Notes: a model not told the origin generated them from the sequence alone. A stretch of DNA of 64,000 nucleotides from Sphingobacteriaceae bacterium (GCA_947479815.1 CANKAT010000004.1:16211-80210), one strand, 5' to 3'; numbered from the stretch's first letter, positions 27,039 to 36,803 are shown. Made by a program: numbers and translations.

Positions 27039-28463
27039 TTAGTATCCTGGATTTTGTTTTATTAGTGGATTTAATGATACCTGAGCAGCCGGAAGAGGTG
27101 CTAAAAGTTTAAAGTCTGTATACAATAAAGTTGGTACACCTGCAGGCTTTGAAATATTTAAGCCTCTTCTCTTTAAGTCGAAGAAACGATGACCTTCTAA
27201 GTGAAGTTCAACCCTACGCTCATTAAAAATCAAGTCTAATAAGGCAGTACCAGTAGTAGCAGCCGGTACAGCCGCTAAACCTCTATTCGTTCTTAATGTT
27301 GTTAAATCATCTTGAGCTAACGTATTTTTAGCTTGTTGAGCACGAGCTTCAGCACGAATTAAATAAACCTCTGAAAGACGAATAACTGGAATATTATTGA
27401 AATAATTTCCTTTATGTGCAGGAAACTTCAAACTGTATGAAACCATAGAACCCCCATCAAGTGTTTGATCAAATGCAGTTCTTCTTACGTCGCCTGTTTC
27501 AAATGAATTCAATAATTCAGTTGTAGCTCTAACAGCAAAAACACCACCGGTAGTTTTTTGGGTAAGAGAGTTCATTGAGTTGTTAATTCCGTCAACTGTA
27601 GTCCACTGCTCAGTTCTATAATCTAACTCAAACATTGATTCACGGCCTGGAACCGAAGCAAATGAAGCGATATAGGTAGAAGCAGTTGCCAAAGATGTAC
27701 TAGGTTGTTTGTTTGTGATTGCATCACTTGCTGCCTGCTCAGCTTCAGCCCACTTGCGTTGGAAAAGATAAACCCTAGAAAGCAGGGCAAAAGCTGCGCC
27801 TTTGCTAGCTCTAAATACACCTGCTCCAGTAACTGTAACAGGCAATAAAGTAGCTGCTTGCTTCAAATCAGTTTCAATTAAAGCGTAAACATCTGCAATC
27901 TTAGCTCTTGGTTTGAAATCGGCTTTAGTTACATCATCAGTTGGGAGTGTACGAAGCACTATACCTTCACCAAATCCATTAACCTCTAATCCTGGTTCAT
28001 AAGAATAAGTCTTTAACATATCATGATTGAACATGGCTCTCATAAACAAGGCTTGCCCTTTTAAGGCATCTTTATCAGCCTGTGCTGCAGAAACCTTATC
28101 TACATTTGCAATGATAAAATTTGCCTCATTAATGGCAGGATAAAGAGTACCCCATAAATCTAAATGTGCATTTGGGGCATTTATTCTTTCACTTACATAC
28201 CTACCACCAGAATTTGCAGTTATAGTGTAATTATCTGCTAGAACTTCTGGAGCGATCAACATACGTTGTCCGTAATAGCTAAAAGATTGGGCTCTAGAAT
28301 AAAGCGAAACAGAGATTGCATTCACACTCGCAAAATCAGTTAATGCAGCTGAGGCAGCCAATGATTGCTTGGGCTGCACATCAAGAGTATCTTTACATGA
28401 TGTTCCGGCTAGAACCAGAGTCACCACAGATACCGCTAATATTTTCTTATACATAATTTTCAT
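27039..28463 (-). CDS. SusD/RagB family nutrient-binding lipoprotein
   Basis: A 474-residue SusD-like lipoprotein. The signal sequence ends in LVLAGTSC, with the lipidated Cys at about residue 23. TPR-type helices follow, including NEANFIIANVDKVSAAQ and LKGQALFMRAMFNHDML, and the C-terminal family signature IRLSEVYLIRAEARAQQ plus ERRVELHLEGHRFFDLKR. Start is ATG 28463, though ATG 28454 also gives a complete signal peptide. It forms the lid of the SusC transporter in the outer membrane. The 10-bp gap after susC and the lipoprotein downstream define a three-gene operon without any carbohydrate-active enzyme. Confidence 0.95.
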   Translation of the reverse strand: MKIMYKKILAVSVVTLVLAGTSCKDTLDVQPKQSLAASAALTDFASVNAISVSLYSRAQSFSYYGQRMLIAPEVLADNYTITANSGGRYVSERINAPNAHLDLWGTLYPAINEANFIIANVDKVSAAQADKDALKGQALFMRAMFNHDMLKTYSYEPGLEVNGFGEGIVLRTLPTDDVTKADFKPRAKIADVYALIETDLKQAATLLPVTVTGAGVFRASKGAAFALLSRVYLFQRKWAEAEQAASDAITNKQPSTSLATASTYIASFASVPGRESMFELDYRTEQWTTVDGINNSMNSLTQKTTGGVFAVRATTELLNSFETGDVRRTAFDQTLDGGSMVSYSLKFPAHKGNYFNNIPVIRLSEVYLIRAEARAQQAKNTLAQDDLTTLRTNRGLAAVPAATTGTALLDLIFNERRVELHLEGHRFFDLKRRGLNISKPAGVPTLLYTDFKLLAPLPAAQVSLNPLIKQNPGY

Positions 28464-28473
28464 AAATTATAAA

Positions 28474-31470
28474 TTATAAACCTATTTGAAGTCCACCAGT
28501 GTAAGTTCTTGCTTGTGGATTATTTCCTATTTCGTTAACACCTATTGGCGCCTCTGGATCTAAACCAGGATACTTTGTAAATGTTAACACATTAATTCCT
28601 GTAGCAAAAACACGAATATTACGCAATTTCACTTTAGAAGCTATGCTTGCCGGAAGATTATATGAAAGCGTTATATTTTTTAAACGAATATAAGACGCAT
28701 CAAATAAATATCTGGTTGAACCTGTGGTTATAGCATTAGATAATGCGCCAGAATTATTAAGATGTGGAGTATTGCGTAATGCTCTTGGAACAGCTGTTAT
28801 CTGTCCAGGTGCAAGCCATTGTTCAGCTATCTGAGAAACAATCTGATTATCATCAGTATATCCTGAATTCCAAATAGTCTGGTACATACTTACAAAAGAT
28901 TTATTTCCGTACTGGTACTGGAATAGAAAATCAAGACTTAAATTCTTGTAGGAAACTGTGTTATTGAAACCTCCAAAGAATTTTGGATATCTTGTACCCT
29001 GAATTTTTGGATCAGTTGCTGCTACTAAGTTGTAGGTATAGTGACCATTTACATCATACCACATTGGCCTACCATCAGCAGGATTAACTCCAGCCCATCC
29101 ATAAGTAAAAATTATATCAATTGGCTGACCTACAAAATACGAAGTTCCAATACGATCTTGTCCACCTATCAATTCTAAAACTTTATTTCTTTGGAATGAA
29201 ATATTAAAATCAGAAGACCATTTAAAACCTGATTTTGTATCTAAATTGATTGTATTTAAACCAAATTCTATACCCTCATTCTGAACTTTTCCAATGTTTT
29301 CGTTGATAGACCCAAAGCCTGAGTCAGAAACTAATGGACGGCTCAATAATAAGTTGGAGTTTATTCTACGATAAACATCGATACTACCCGTAATGCGATT
29401 GCCTAAAAATCCATAATCAACTCCTACGTTAGTTGTAGCAGCTTGCTCCCATGATAAGTTTGCATTTCCCAATTGTGTTGGACGAATACCATTACTTCCA
29501 AGGTAACTTCCTCCTGCACCAAATAATGCTCGGGATGCAAAGTCAGAGATCTGATCATTACCAACCACACCATAACTTGCACGCAATTTTAAATCAGAAA
29601 TAACTTTGTTATCGGCTAAGAAATCTTCACCAGAAATTCTCCAGGTTCCAGAAATACCCCCAAATAATCCATAACGTTTTTCTGCTCCGAATCGAGAACT
29701 ACCATCATAACGCATGGTTCCAGATAAGTAGTATTTTTCTTTGAAATCGTAATTAAGTTTTGAGAACAAACCTGCTTTTTTATAACCTGTAAAAAAACCA
29801 GCTATTGAAAGCGGAGTAGCATTTTGTAAACTTCTGAAAAACGGATTAGGGAATGCCTGACCAGTAGCAGAAGCACTTTCAACATTCTGTTCCTTGTATT
29901 CACCACCTACTAAAGCAGCAAGCGTATGGAAACCGAATTTTTTATTCCAGTTAGCTGCAACGTTTGAATTCCAATCTAGGTTACGCGTATTCACAACAGA
30001 CGAAGTTCCACCATTGGCAGCAAATGCTGGAATAGAGGCAGGACGCTGATTATCATCTCGCGTATCAACGAAATCAATTCCTGAGAATCCAGTAATTGAT
30101 AAAGAAGGAGTTACCTTATAAGTTGCAGAAAAATTACTTACAGTTTGAAGGGCATTACCCAATCTAACTTCTTCCTTTGCACCTTGAACAATGTTATATG
30201 GGAATGAAGCTTTCAAGTCTGCACCCTGAGTATAGGTTCCATCTGCCTGATAAATAGGCACATCAGGACGTAAAGTAAATGGATAGTAAAATGGTGAGTT
30301 AACACTTGCACCATCGGCAATTGATCCAAAAACTTTAGATGCTGTTAAGGATATATTTGCATTAACACTAAGTTTATCATTCACTTTGTGACCAACATTA
30401 CCTCTGAAAGTTCCTCTTTTGTAGAAAGATTCAATTACCTGAGCATTTTGATCTGTATACGATCCTGAAATAAAGAAATTGGTTTTTGAATCACCACCAG
30501 CGAAGGAAAGGTCATAAATTCTTGATTGCCCTTCACGAGTAACAGCATCAAACCAATTTGTGCTCGGAGCAGTTGAATTGGCAGGATTTCCAAAAAATGC
30601 TGTTGCAGAAGATTCAGAAGTTCCAGCATTAACGGCACCAGGAACTTTAAACTGTGCATATTGTTGTGCGTTCATTACATCGTAACGCGATACATTTTGA
30701 ATAACACCTTGCTGAGCAGAAAAATTCACTGCAGTAGCTCCGTTTTTACCTTTTTTGGTAGTGATTAAAACTACTCCGTTAGCAGCAGCAGCACCATAAA
30801 TAGCAGAAGCAGCAGCATCTTTTAAAACTTCTATGTTGTCAATATCATTTGGATTGATTGAACCCAATGTATTGGAAGAAGCTTGTCCGGAAATACCTCC
30901 AGTTTTAATCTGAACACCATCAACAATATACAATGGATCATTTCCTGCGTTGATGGAACCTACCCCACGTACTCTTACGTTGATAGCTCCACCCGGCTGA
31001 CCACTCTGAGAAGTAACCTGAACACCAGCAGCACGACCCTGTAATGCACGGTCAAAACTTTGTATTGGTAAGTTTTCAATTTGTTTTCCAGTTACACGTA
31101 CACTTGCAGATCCTAGATCACGTTTCTGTGCAACACCATAACCTGTTACAACTACCTCAGCAATTTGCTGTGAGTCAGAAACTAATCGAACATTTACTGA
31201 TCCCGCAGAACCTAATGTAATACTTTGAGTTAAATACCCAATGTATGTAAAAGTTAAAACCTTGCTATCTAATGGAACAGACAAGGAAAAATTTCCATCT
31301 ACATTGGTTGAAGTACCCACGGCACCACCTTTTACTCGAACTGAAACACCTGGAAGGGGGAGACCATCATCTGCTCCAACAACTCTACCAGTGATTGTCT
31401 TATTCTGGGCTATTGCGTTGGAAAAAGCAAAAAAGCCTAACAATAAGAAAGCTAGTAATTTTCTTTTCAT
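28474..31470 (-). CDS. SusC/RagA family TonB-linked outer-membrane transporter
   Basis: A 998-residue SusC-like receptor. Signal peptide 1-21, CarboxypepD_reg-like domain about 24-105 (ITGRVVGADDGLPLPGVSV), TonB-box-like IAEVVVTGYG near 105, plug domain about 115-225 (GRAAGVQVTSQSG, IRVRGVGSI-like NVRVRGVGSINAGNDPLYI and LKDAAASAIYGAAAANGVVL), then the barrel. It lacks the extra STN domain present in the receptor at 3177. With SusD it forms the ligand uptake complex. The small overall size and lack of neighbouring enzymes leave the substrate open. About 290 bp of leader separates it from a heptamer repeat region. Confidence 0.95.
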   Translation of the reverse strand: MKRKLLAFLLLGFFAFSNAIAQNKTITGRVVGADDGLPLPGVSVRVKGGAVGTSTNVDGNFSLSVPLDSKVLTFTYIGYLTQSITLGSAGSVNVRLVSDSQQIAEVVVTGYGVAQKRDLGSASVRVTGKQIENLPIQSFDRALQGRAAGVQVTSQSGQPGGAINVRVRGVGSINAGNDPLYIVDGVQIKTGGISGQASSNTLGSINPNDIDNIEVLKDAAASAIYGAAAANGVVLITTKKGKNGATAVNFSAQQGVIQNVSRYDVMNAQQYAQFKVPGAVNAGTSESSATAFFGNPANSTAPSTNWFDAVTREGQSRIYDLSFAGGDSKTNFFISGSYTDQNAQVIESFYKRGTFRGNVGHKVNDKLSVNANISLTASKVFGSIADGASVNSPFYYPFTLRPDVPIYQADGTYTQGADLKASFPYNIVQGAKEEVRLGNALQTVSNFSATYKVTPSLSITGFSGIDFVDTRDDNQRPASIPAFAANGGTSSVVNTRNLDWNSNVAANWNKKFGFHTLAALVGGEYKEQNVESASATGQAFPNPFFRSLQNATPLSIAGFFTGYKKAGLFSKLNYDFKEKYYLSGTMRYDGSSRFGAEKRYGLFGGISGTWRISGEDFLADNKVISDLKLRASYGVVGNDQISDFASRALFGAGGSYLGSNGIRPTQLGNANLSWEQAATTNVGVDYGFLGNRITGSIDVYRRINSNLLLSRPLVSDSGFGSINENIGKVQNEGIEFGLNTINLDTKSGFKWSSDFNISFQRNKVLELIGGQDRIGTSYFVGQPIDIIFTYGWAGVNPADGRPMWYDVNGHYTYNLVAATDPKIQGTRYPKFFGGFNNTVSYKNLSLDFLFQYQYGNKSFVSMYQTIWNSGYTDDNQIVSQIAEQWLAPGQITAVPRALRNTPHLNNSGALSNAITTGSTRYLFDASYIRLKNITLSYNLPASIASKVKLRNIRVFATGINVLTFTKYPGLDPEAPIGVNEIGNNPQARTYTGGLQIGL

Positions 31471-31757
31471 TTGATTCTTTTTAAATTAATAAATTGGTTA
31501 ATAACCTTGGTTTTTGAATTAATTGGCAAGAATAATAGATAAATCCGAAAAAAGTGTATTAAGTATGTAAGTTTAATGTAACAAAATTGTTGCAAAACGC
31601 TGTTTATTTTTAATTCTCAATATTCAAATTGCGTACTAAAACACATTCAAACAAGCAATTGTAATCCTTATCAATTTATGATTGAACATTAGAAACAAAA
31701 TAAGGATAGCTATTAATCCATTATTTAAAATGAGAGAATGTAAAGGGATGAGGAAGG
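31471..31757 (-). other. upstream region of the susC operon
   Basis: About 290 bases between the susC start and the heptamer tract. It must hold the operon promoter, since it is the only non-repeat sequence before the first gene. On the minus strand TTTTGTTACA near 31580 resembles a -33 TTTG element, but no clear TAnnTTTG follows at the right distance. No ORF or hairpin of note was seen. Confidence 0.4.
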
Positions 31758-32690
31758 AGGTCAGTTGTCTGTTATCTGTTATCTGAGGTCTGTTGTCTGT
31801 TATCTGTTATCTGTTGTCTGTTGTCTGTTATCTGAGGTCGGAGGTCTGAGGTCTGAGGTCTGAAGTATGAGGTCAGAAGTATGAGGTCAGAAAAAAGCAG
31901 AAAATTTTCAATTAGCACTAAACAGTCTTGGTTCTTTGCTCCTGGTTCTTGGTTCAGTTATCAGTTATCTGTTATCAGTTATCTGTTATCTGAGGTCGGA
32001 GGTATGAGGTCAGAAGTATGAGGTCGGAGGTCAGAAGTATGAGGTCAGAAAAAAGCAGAAAATTTTCAATTAGCACTAAACAGTCTTGGTTCTTGGCTCT
32101 TGGCTCTTGGTTCAGTTATCAGTTATCTGTTATCTGTTGTCTGTTCTCTGTTATCTGAGGTCGGAGGTATGAAGTATGAGGTCAGAAGTATGAGGTCAGA
32201 AAAAAGCAGAAAATTTTCAATTAGCACTACACAGTCTTTGTTCTTTGCTCTTGGTTCTTGGTTCTGTTGTCTGTTATCAGTTATCTGTTGTCAGAGGTCA
32301 GAAAAAAGCAGAAATTTTCAATTAGCACCACACAGTCTTTGTTCTTTGCTCTTGGTTCTTGGTTCTTGGTTCTGTTGTCTGTTATCAGTTATCTGTTATC
32401 TGAGGTCGGAGGTATGAGGTCAGAAGTATGAGGTCGGAGGTCTGAAGTATGAGGTCAGAAGTATGAGGTCAGAAAAAAGCAGAAAATTTTCAATTAGCAC
32501 TAAACAGTCTTGGTTCTTGGCTCTTGGTTCTTGGTTCTATATAGTTGGTTAGTAATTAGATGGTTAGGTGGTTAGTAATATTTGTTATCTGAAGTATGAG
32601 GTGCTTGTATGAAATGAAGCAGAATCTATCTCAATACTCAATACTCACTACTCAATACTCACTACTAAATACTCAATACTCTATACTCAA
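31758..32690 (+). repeat. complex heptamer repeat region, locus II
   Basis: About 930 bases built from tandem 7-base words. Word classes in order are TTGTCTG/TTATCTG/TTATCAG, AGGTCTG/AGGTCGG/AGGTCAG, AAGTATG, then a non-tandem core of about 45 bases, then TTGGTTC/TTGGCTC/TTTGCTC. This block recurs five times, with A-run anchors at 31891, 32049, 32200, 32302 and 32473. The 3' part changes to TTAGTTGG/GTTAGTAA words (32540-32580), a unique ATGAAATGAAGCAGAATC block (32608-32625) and ATACTCA/CTACTCA words up to 32690. It lies 10 bases from the argS stop. An open frame at 32100-32417 is an accident of the period-7 composition (7 and 3 are coprime, so all frames are used alike) and is not called as a gene. 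Confidence 0.9.
31884..31929 (+). repeat. conserved core unit, copy A
   Basis: The core begins AGGTCAG, contains AAAAAAGCAG, the palindrome GAAAATTTTC and TTAGCACTAAACAG, and ends TCTT. Other copies are 32042-32087 (B), 32193-32238 (C), 32295-32339 (D, one A shorter and CACCACACAG), 32466-32511 (E) and, inverted, 58119-58163 (F, closest to D). Near identity among copies contrasts with the degenerate heptamers around them. Confidence 0.9.
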
Positions 32691-32700
32691 AATTAGTTTC

Positions 32701-34479
32701 CTACATCCTATCGGGCACCTGAATACCCAATAATTTCATTCCTTTATTGATAGTTGAGGCAGTGGCAGCAGAAAGGTCTAGTCTGAAATTTCTAACATCT
32801 GGATCTTCGGCCTTCAATATGCTTTCTTCATGATAAAACTTATTGAATAATTTAGCTAACTCAAAAACATAATTTGCAATATGTGCCGGACTGAATTCTT
32901 TAGCTGATGCAGCTATCACATCAGGGTATTTAGCCAAATTAACGATCAGATCTTTTTCAAGAGCGGTAAGTATAGTTGAATAGTTAGTAGAAATTTTATT
33001 TTGATAATCTGCTTTTGCCATAACTGAACGTATCCTTGCATGAGTATACTGAATAAAAGGCCCAGTATGCCCCTGGAAATCAATCGATTCATTCGGATCA
33101 AATAATAATCTCTTTTTAGGCTCAACCTTTAACAAGAAAAATTTAAGAGCTCCTAATCCTATCATATGATAGAGCTCTTTCTTCTCTTGCTCTGAGAACC
33201 CTTCAACTTTTCCTAATTCCTCGGTTCTGTCACGAGCAGTTAGGATCATTTCATCCATCAACTCATCGGCATCTACAACTGTGCCCTCCCTAGATTTCAT
33301 TTTACCAGAAGGTAAATCAACCATCCCATACGAAAGGTGAAATAAACCTTTAGCCCATGTTTTACCCAATTTCTGGAGAATCAGAAATAATACTTTAAAA
33401 TGATAATCCTGTTCATTACCTACCACATAAATAGACTTATCCATTTTAAAGTCATCATATTTTAATTGGGCAGTTCCAAGATCCTGTGTAATGTAAACAG
33501 AAGTTCCATCTGCTCTAAGAACAAGTTTCTGATCTAGGCCATCTTCGGTGAGATCTATCCAAACTGACCCATCATCTTTTTTAAAAAAAACTCTCTTTTC
33601 AAGCCCCTCCTGAATCGTATCCTTCCCTAAAAGGTAAGTATCTGATTCATAATAGTATTTCTTGAAATCAACTCCCAGCATTTTATAAGTAACTTCAAAA
33701 CCGGAGTAAACCCAGCCGTTCATCATACTCCAAAGCTTTATTACCTCCTGATCGCCAGCCTCCCATTTCAAAAGCATTTCCTGAGCCTGCTTTATAATTG
33801 GAGCATTCTTTTTTGCTTCATCTTCAGTCTGTCCTTTATCGATCAGCGCTTCAATCTGCTTTTTATACTCCTTATCAAAAATCACATAATATTTACCAAC
33901 CAGGTGGTCTCCTTTTAGTTGACTACTTTGAGGAGTTTCACCATTCCCAAACATTTGCCATGCCAGCATCGACTTGCAAATATGTATCCCACGATCGTTT
34001 ACCAAATTGACCTTTATTACTTCATATCCATTTGCCGATAAGATTTCAGCGACAGAAAAACCCAGTAAATTATTGCGCACATGCCCTAAATGAAGGGGCT
34101 TGTTCGTATTTGGGGAAGAATACTCCACCATAACTTTTTGTCCATTAGACGGGAATTGCCCAAATGAACTGCTATGAATAGTAGTTAATAACTCATCAAC
34201 CCAGTAAGAATCAGCAATTGACAAATTCAAAAATCCTTTGATCACGTTGAAATCTTCAACTTCTTTAACATTATCCTTTAGATACTCTCCTATTTCAGTT
34301 CCGGTTTGTTCAGGAGTTTTTTTAGAAAAACGGGTAAATGGAAAGGTAACAGCAGTAACCTGACCTTCAAATTCTTTTCGAGTTTCCTGAATAACGATAC
34401 TATCTGATGCTATTTCTGTTTGATAAAGTACTGAAACAGCTCTCCGGATTTGCTGAACTATGGTATTTTCTATTGTCAT
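32701..34479 (-). CDS. argS: arginyl-tRNA synthetase
   Basis: A 592-residue class Ia synthetase that charges tRNA-Arg. The additional N-terminal domain leads to the HIGH-type motif in SSPNTNKPLHLGHVRNN (about 120-135); DRGIHICKSMLAW, SGKMKSREGTVVDADEL with the KMSKS-equivalent SRE, and the C-terminal DALR anticodon-binding domain with QYTHARIRSVM complete it. The start at 34479 (MTIENTIVQQI) was chosen over 34533 since it matches the usual N-terminus of the family in Bacteroidota. Its stop codon lies 10 bases from the heptamer region, with no intrinsic terminator between. Confidence 0.95.
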   Translation of the reverse strand: MTIENTIVQQIRRAVSVLYQTEIASDSIVIQETRKEFEGQVTAVTFPFTRFSKKTPEQTGTEIGEYLKDNVKEVEDFNVIKGFLNLSIADSYWVDELLTTIHSSSFGQFPSNGQKVMVEYSSPNTNKPLHLGHVRNNLLGFSVAEILSANGYEVIKVNLVNDRGIHICKSMLAWQMFGNGETPQSSQLKGDHLVGKYYVIFDKEYKKQIEALIDKGQTEDEAKKNAPIIKQAQEMLLKWEAGDQEVIKLWSMMNGWVYSGFEVTYKMLGVDFKKYYYESDTYLLGKDTIQEGLEKRVFFKKDDGSVWIDLTEDGLDQKLVLRADGTSVYITQDLGTAQLKYDDFKMDKSIYVVGNEQDYHFKVLFLILQKLGKTWAKGLFHLSYGMVDLPSGKMKSREGTVVDADELMDEMILTARDRTEELGKVEGFSEQEKKELYHMIGLGALKFFLLKVEPKKRLLFDPNESIDFQGHTGPFIQYTHARIRSVMAKADYQNKISTNYSTILTALEKDLIVNLAKYPDVIAASAKEFSPAHIANYVFELAKLFNKFYHEESILKAEDPDVRNFRLDLSAATASTINKGMKLLGIQVPDRM

Positions 34480-34806
34480 TTTAATTGGCATTGAGCCCTG
34501 TAAATTTAATCGATAATAAGGAATTTGTTGCACCTAGCAAGATATCAAATACATGATCTTTCATTAGATTCTATTTATTTAGATTATTACTCCAAATTAA
34601 AAACAGCAGACTATTTGATTATTGATCAAATTAAAAACTGGATCCTCAAGTAAAGCAGCACTATTAGATTTAACCTTAATGATATTCAAATCAAGCATAT
34701 TCCATTTTGTTTACCACACAGATTTTTAAATGAACATAAAATTTTTAAGCAGTGTATTATGTTCTATGCTATATGCTTTTTATATCTTTGCCAAAATTAT
34801 AAAAAA
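34480..34806. other. divergent promoter region between argS and arginine decarboxylase
   Basis: These 327 bases separate two arginine-using genes that point away from each other. A good -7 element for the decarboxylase lies at 34783-34790. On the minus strand GATATCTTGC near 34550 is a weak -7 candidate for argS. No leader peptide, tRNA or hairpin was recognised. Confidence 0.5.
34783..34790 (+). promoter_or_regulatory. Bacteroidota -7 element of the arginine decarboxylase gene
   Basis: TATCTTTG matches the Bacteroidota consensus TAnnTTTG and lies 16 bases before the ATG at 34807. No exact TTTG is seen about 20 bases upstream. The element rules against the in-frame start at 34759, which would be upstream of the transcript. 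Confidence 0.5.
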
Positions 34807-36189
34807 ATGCAGAGTTACGCGGAGTTTCTTGATTTAAGCGTGGGCTTCCCTCAGGATGGTTTTGATATCATAGAGGATGAGTTATATTTCCATGACCTAA
34901 ACTTGATGGAGATGATTGAAACCTATGGTTCTCCACTCAGATTTACTTACTTACCGATCATAAGTAAGAAGATACAACAAGCCAAACTATTATTTCAGGC
35001 AGCTATTGTTAAAAACAACTATAGAGGTGGCTATAAATATTGTTATTGTACTAAAAGCTCACACTTTAGGCATATTGTAGAAGAAGCGCTACGAAATGAT
35101 ATACACTTGGAAACTTCATCTGCATTCGATATGCCTATGATTGATGCGCTTGAAAAAAAAGGTGCATTAAATAAGGAGATAACAGTTATCTGTAATGGAT
35201 TTAAAACTTTTCAATACAAGCAATATATCATTGATATGCTTCACGATGGGTTTAAAAATATTATTCCCGTTCTTGACAATAAGGAAGAGTTTAACATCTA
35301 TGATGATGAATTAGATATTCCATGTAGTTTAGGGATCAGAATCGCTGCTGAAGAGCAACCTGACTCACAATTCTATACCTCTCGATTAGGCATTAGAATT
35401 GAAGATATTATTGATTTCTATAATCATAAAATAGCTCAAAATCCTAATTTCAAGGTTAAACTGCTTCATTTCTTTATTAATTCAGGAATTTCTGATACAC
35501 CTTACTATTGGAATGAACTTGAAAAATACGCTACACTTTATTGCAAGTTCAAGAAAATTAACCCTGATCTCGACACGCTTGATATTGGTGGAGGAATGCC
35601 TTTTAAGGATTCTTTAGCCTTCGATTTTGATTATGAATACATGGTCAACGAAATTGTAAAAAGGATCAAGGAAATTTGTGCAGAGCACGATGTCATGGAG
35701 CCTGATATTATTACTGAATTCGGTAAATATACCGTTGCTGAATCTTCAGGTATTCTTTACAAAGTGTTAGGCCGTAAGCAACAGAATGACCGTGAAAAAT
35801 GGCTAATGCTTGATGGCTCTTTCATCACCAACCTTCCAGATGTTTGGGCATTGAATCAAAAGTATATTCTTGCACCAATAAATAATTGGGATTCTGAATA
35901 TGAACGTGTAAATCTTGGTGGAATTACCTGCGACGGTCAGGATTATTATAGTCAGGAAGCTCATATGAACAACGTATTTATGCCTAAAACCCGAAAGGTT
36001 CAGTATTTAGGCTTCTTTCATACGGGTGCATACCAAGAGGTTCTTAGCGGTTATGGTGGCATTCATCATTGCCTGCTTCCGTCTCCTAAGCATGTAATCA
36101 TTCGCCGCAACAGGGATGAAACCTTCAATTTTGAAGTATTTGGTGAAGAACAGAATAGTAAACAGGTTTTGAAGATATTGGGATATTAG
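34807..36189 (+). CDS. speA: biosynthetic-type arginine decarboxylase (fold III PLP enzyme)
   Basis: A 460-residue decarboxylase of the alanine-racemase fold (Orn/DAP/Arg decarboxylase 2). The PLP lysine is in YKYCYCTKSSHFRHI (about 75-88), the substrate or phosphate loop is LDIGGGMPFKDS, and the C-terminal barrel has PDIITEFGKYTVAESSG. Conserved NLGGITCDGQD carries the Cys-Asp pair of the other subunit's active site. It is expected to convert arginine to agmatine for polyamine synthesis. The start at 34807 follows a -7 promoter element by 16 bases. It is shorter than E. coli SpeA and belongs to the compact form common in Bacteroidota; a diaminopimelate or ornithine preference cannot be fully excluded. 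Confidence 0.85.
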   Translation: MQSYAEFLDLSVGFPQDGFDIIEDELYFHDLNLMEMIETYGSPLRFTYLPIISKKIQQAKLLFQAAIVKNNYRGGYKYCYCTKSSHFRHIVEEALRNDIHLETSSAFDMPMIDALEKKGALNKEITVICNGFKTFQYKQYIIDMLHDGFKNIIPVLDNKEEFNIYDDELDIPCSLGIRIAAEEQPDSQFYTSRLGIRIEDIIDFYNHKIAQNPNFKVKLLHFFINSGISDTPYYWNELEKYATLYCKFKKINPDLDTLDIGGGMPFKDSLAFDFDYEYMVNEIVKRIKEICAEHDVMEPDIITEFGKYTVAESSGILYKVLGRKQQNDREKWLMLDGSFITNLPDVWALNQKYILAPINNWDSEYERVNLGGITCDGQDYYSQEAHMNNVFMPKTRKVQYLGFFHTGAYQEVLSGYGGIHHCLLPSPKHVIIRRNRDETFNFEVFGEEQNSKQVLKILGY

Positions 36190-36266
36190 TCACGCTTCAA
36201 TTCTGAATTGACTAAGGGTGAAAGCCCAGGGCAACAAAGATGAGGTAGATAATAATTAATTAAAGG

Positions 36267-36803
36267 ATGCAGAAATATTACTTATTACTCATTTGCATTT
36301 TTCCATTAATATCTTGTTCACAAAACAAAAAAGTGAACTCAGAACCAGGAAAAATTGAAGCTCCTATCATTAATCAGAATTTCACAACGCTAAAATTTGA
36401 AGCAAATGGTAAACCATGTTTAGCTTCAATTAACGACCGTTATATTGATTTTAAAGAAAAATCTATTTTTTCGCTGTCACTTTTCATCATGGTGAATACT
36501 TTAGATAAAAATAAGGATGGACATCCAACAGATAAAGAAGCCTTGATTTTCAATGACTTACAAACAGAAATTATACAAGAACTAGGCAAGGTTTTAGGAA
36601 ATTATTGTTACGTCGGTACAACTACGATGACTGGATATCGTGATATACTTCTGTATATCAAAACTGAAGATCAAAAAAAGGCAATAGAGATCATGGAGCG
36701 ATTTAAGAAAAAACAGAGTCGCATTGAGTCTATTTCTTTTGAGTCAGACCCTGAATGGGAGGCTGTTTCTTCTTTTTATGAAGCCTCTGCACTAAAAAAT
36801 TAA
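36267..36803 (+). CDS. lipoprotein with DUF695-like domain
   Basis: A 178-residue lipoprotein with signal MQKYYLLLICIFPLISC and the lipidated Cys at residue 17. The mature part resembles DUF695 proteins: FEANGKPCLASINDRYIDF, then VGTTTMTGYRDILLYIKTED and FKKKQSRIESISFESDPEWEAV. DUF695 has no established function. It follows the arginine decarboxylase by 77 bp on the same strand and may share its transcript. Its stop overlaps that of the convergent pseudouridine synthase by four bases. Confidence 0.7.
   Translation: MQKYYLLLICIFPLISCSQNKKVNSEPGKIEAPIINQNFTTLKFEANGKPCLASINDRYIDFKEKSIFSLSLFIMVNTLDKNKDGHPTDKEALIFNDLQTEIIQELGKVLGNYCYVGTTTMTGYRDILLYIKTEDQKKAIEIMERFKKKQSRIESISFESDPEWEAVSSFYEASALKN

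Noticed and set aside
32100..32417. Open reading frame of 105 codons inside the heptamer region
   Set aside because: Its predicted protein is a by-product of period-7 DNA repeats, has a repetitive meaningless composition, and starts and ends inside repeat words.
31758..32690. CRISPR array
   Set aside because: Repeat cores are separated by tandem heptamers, not by unique spacers, and no cas gene is near.
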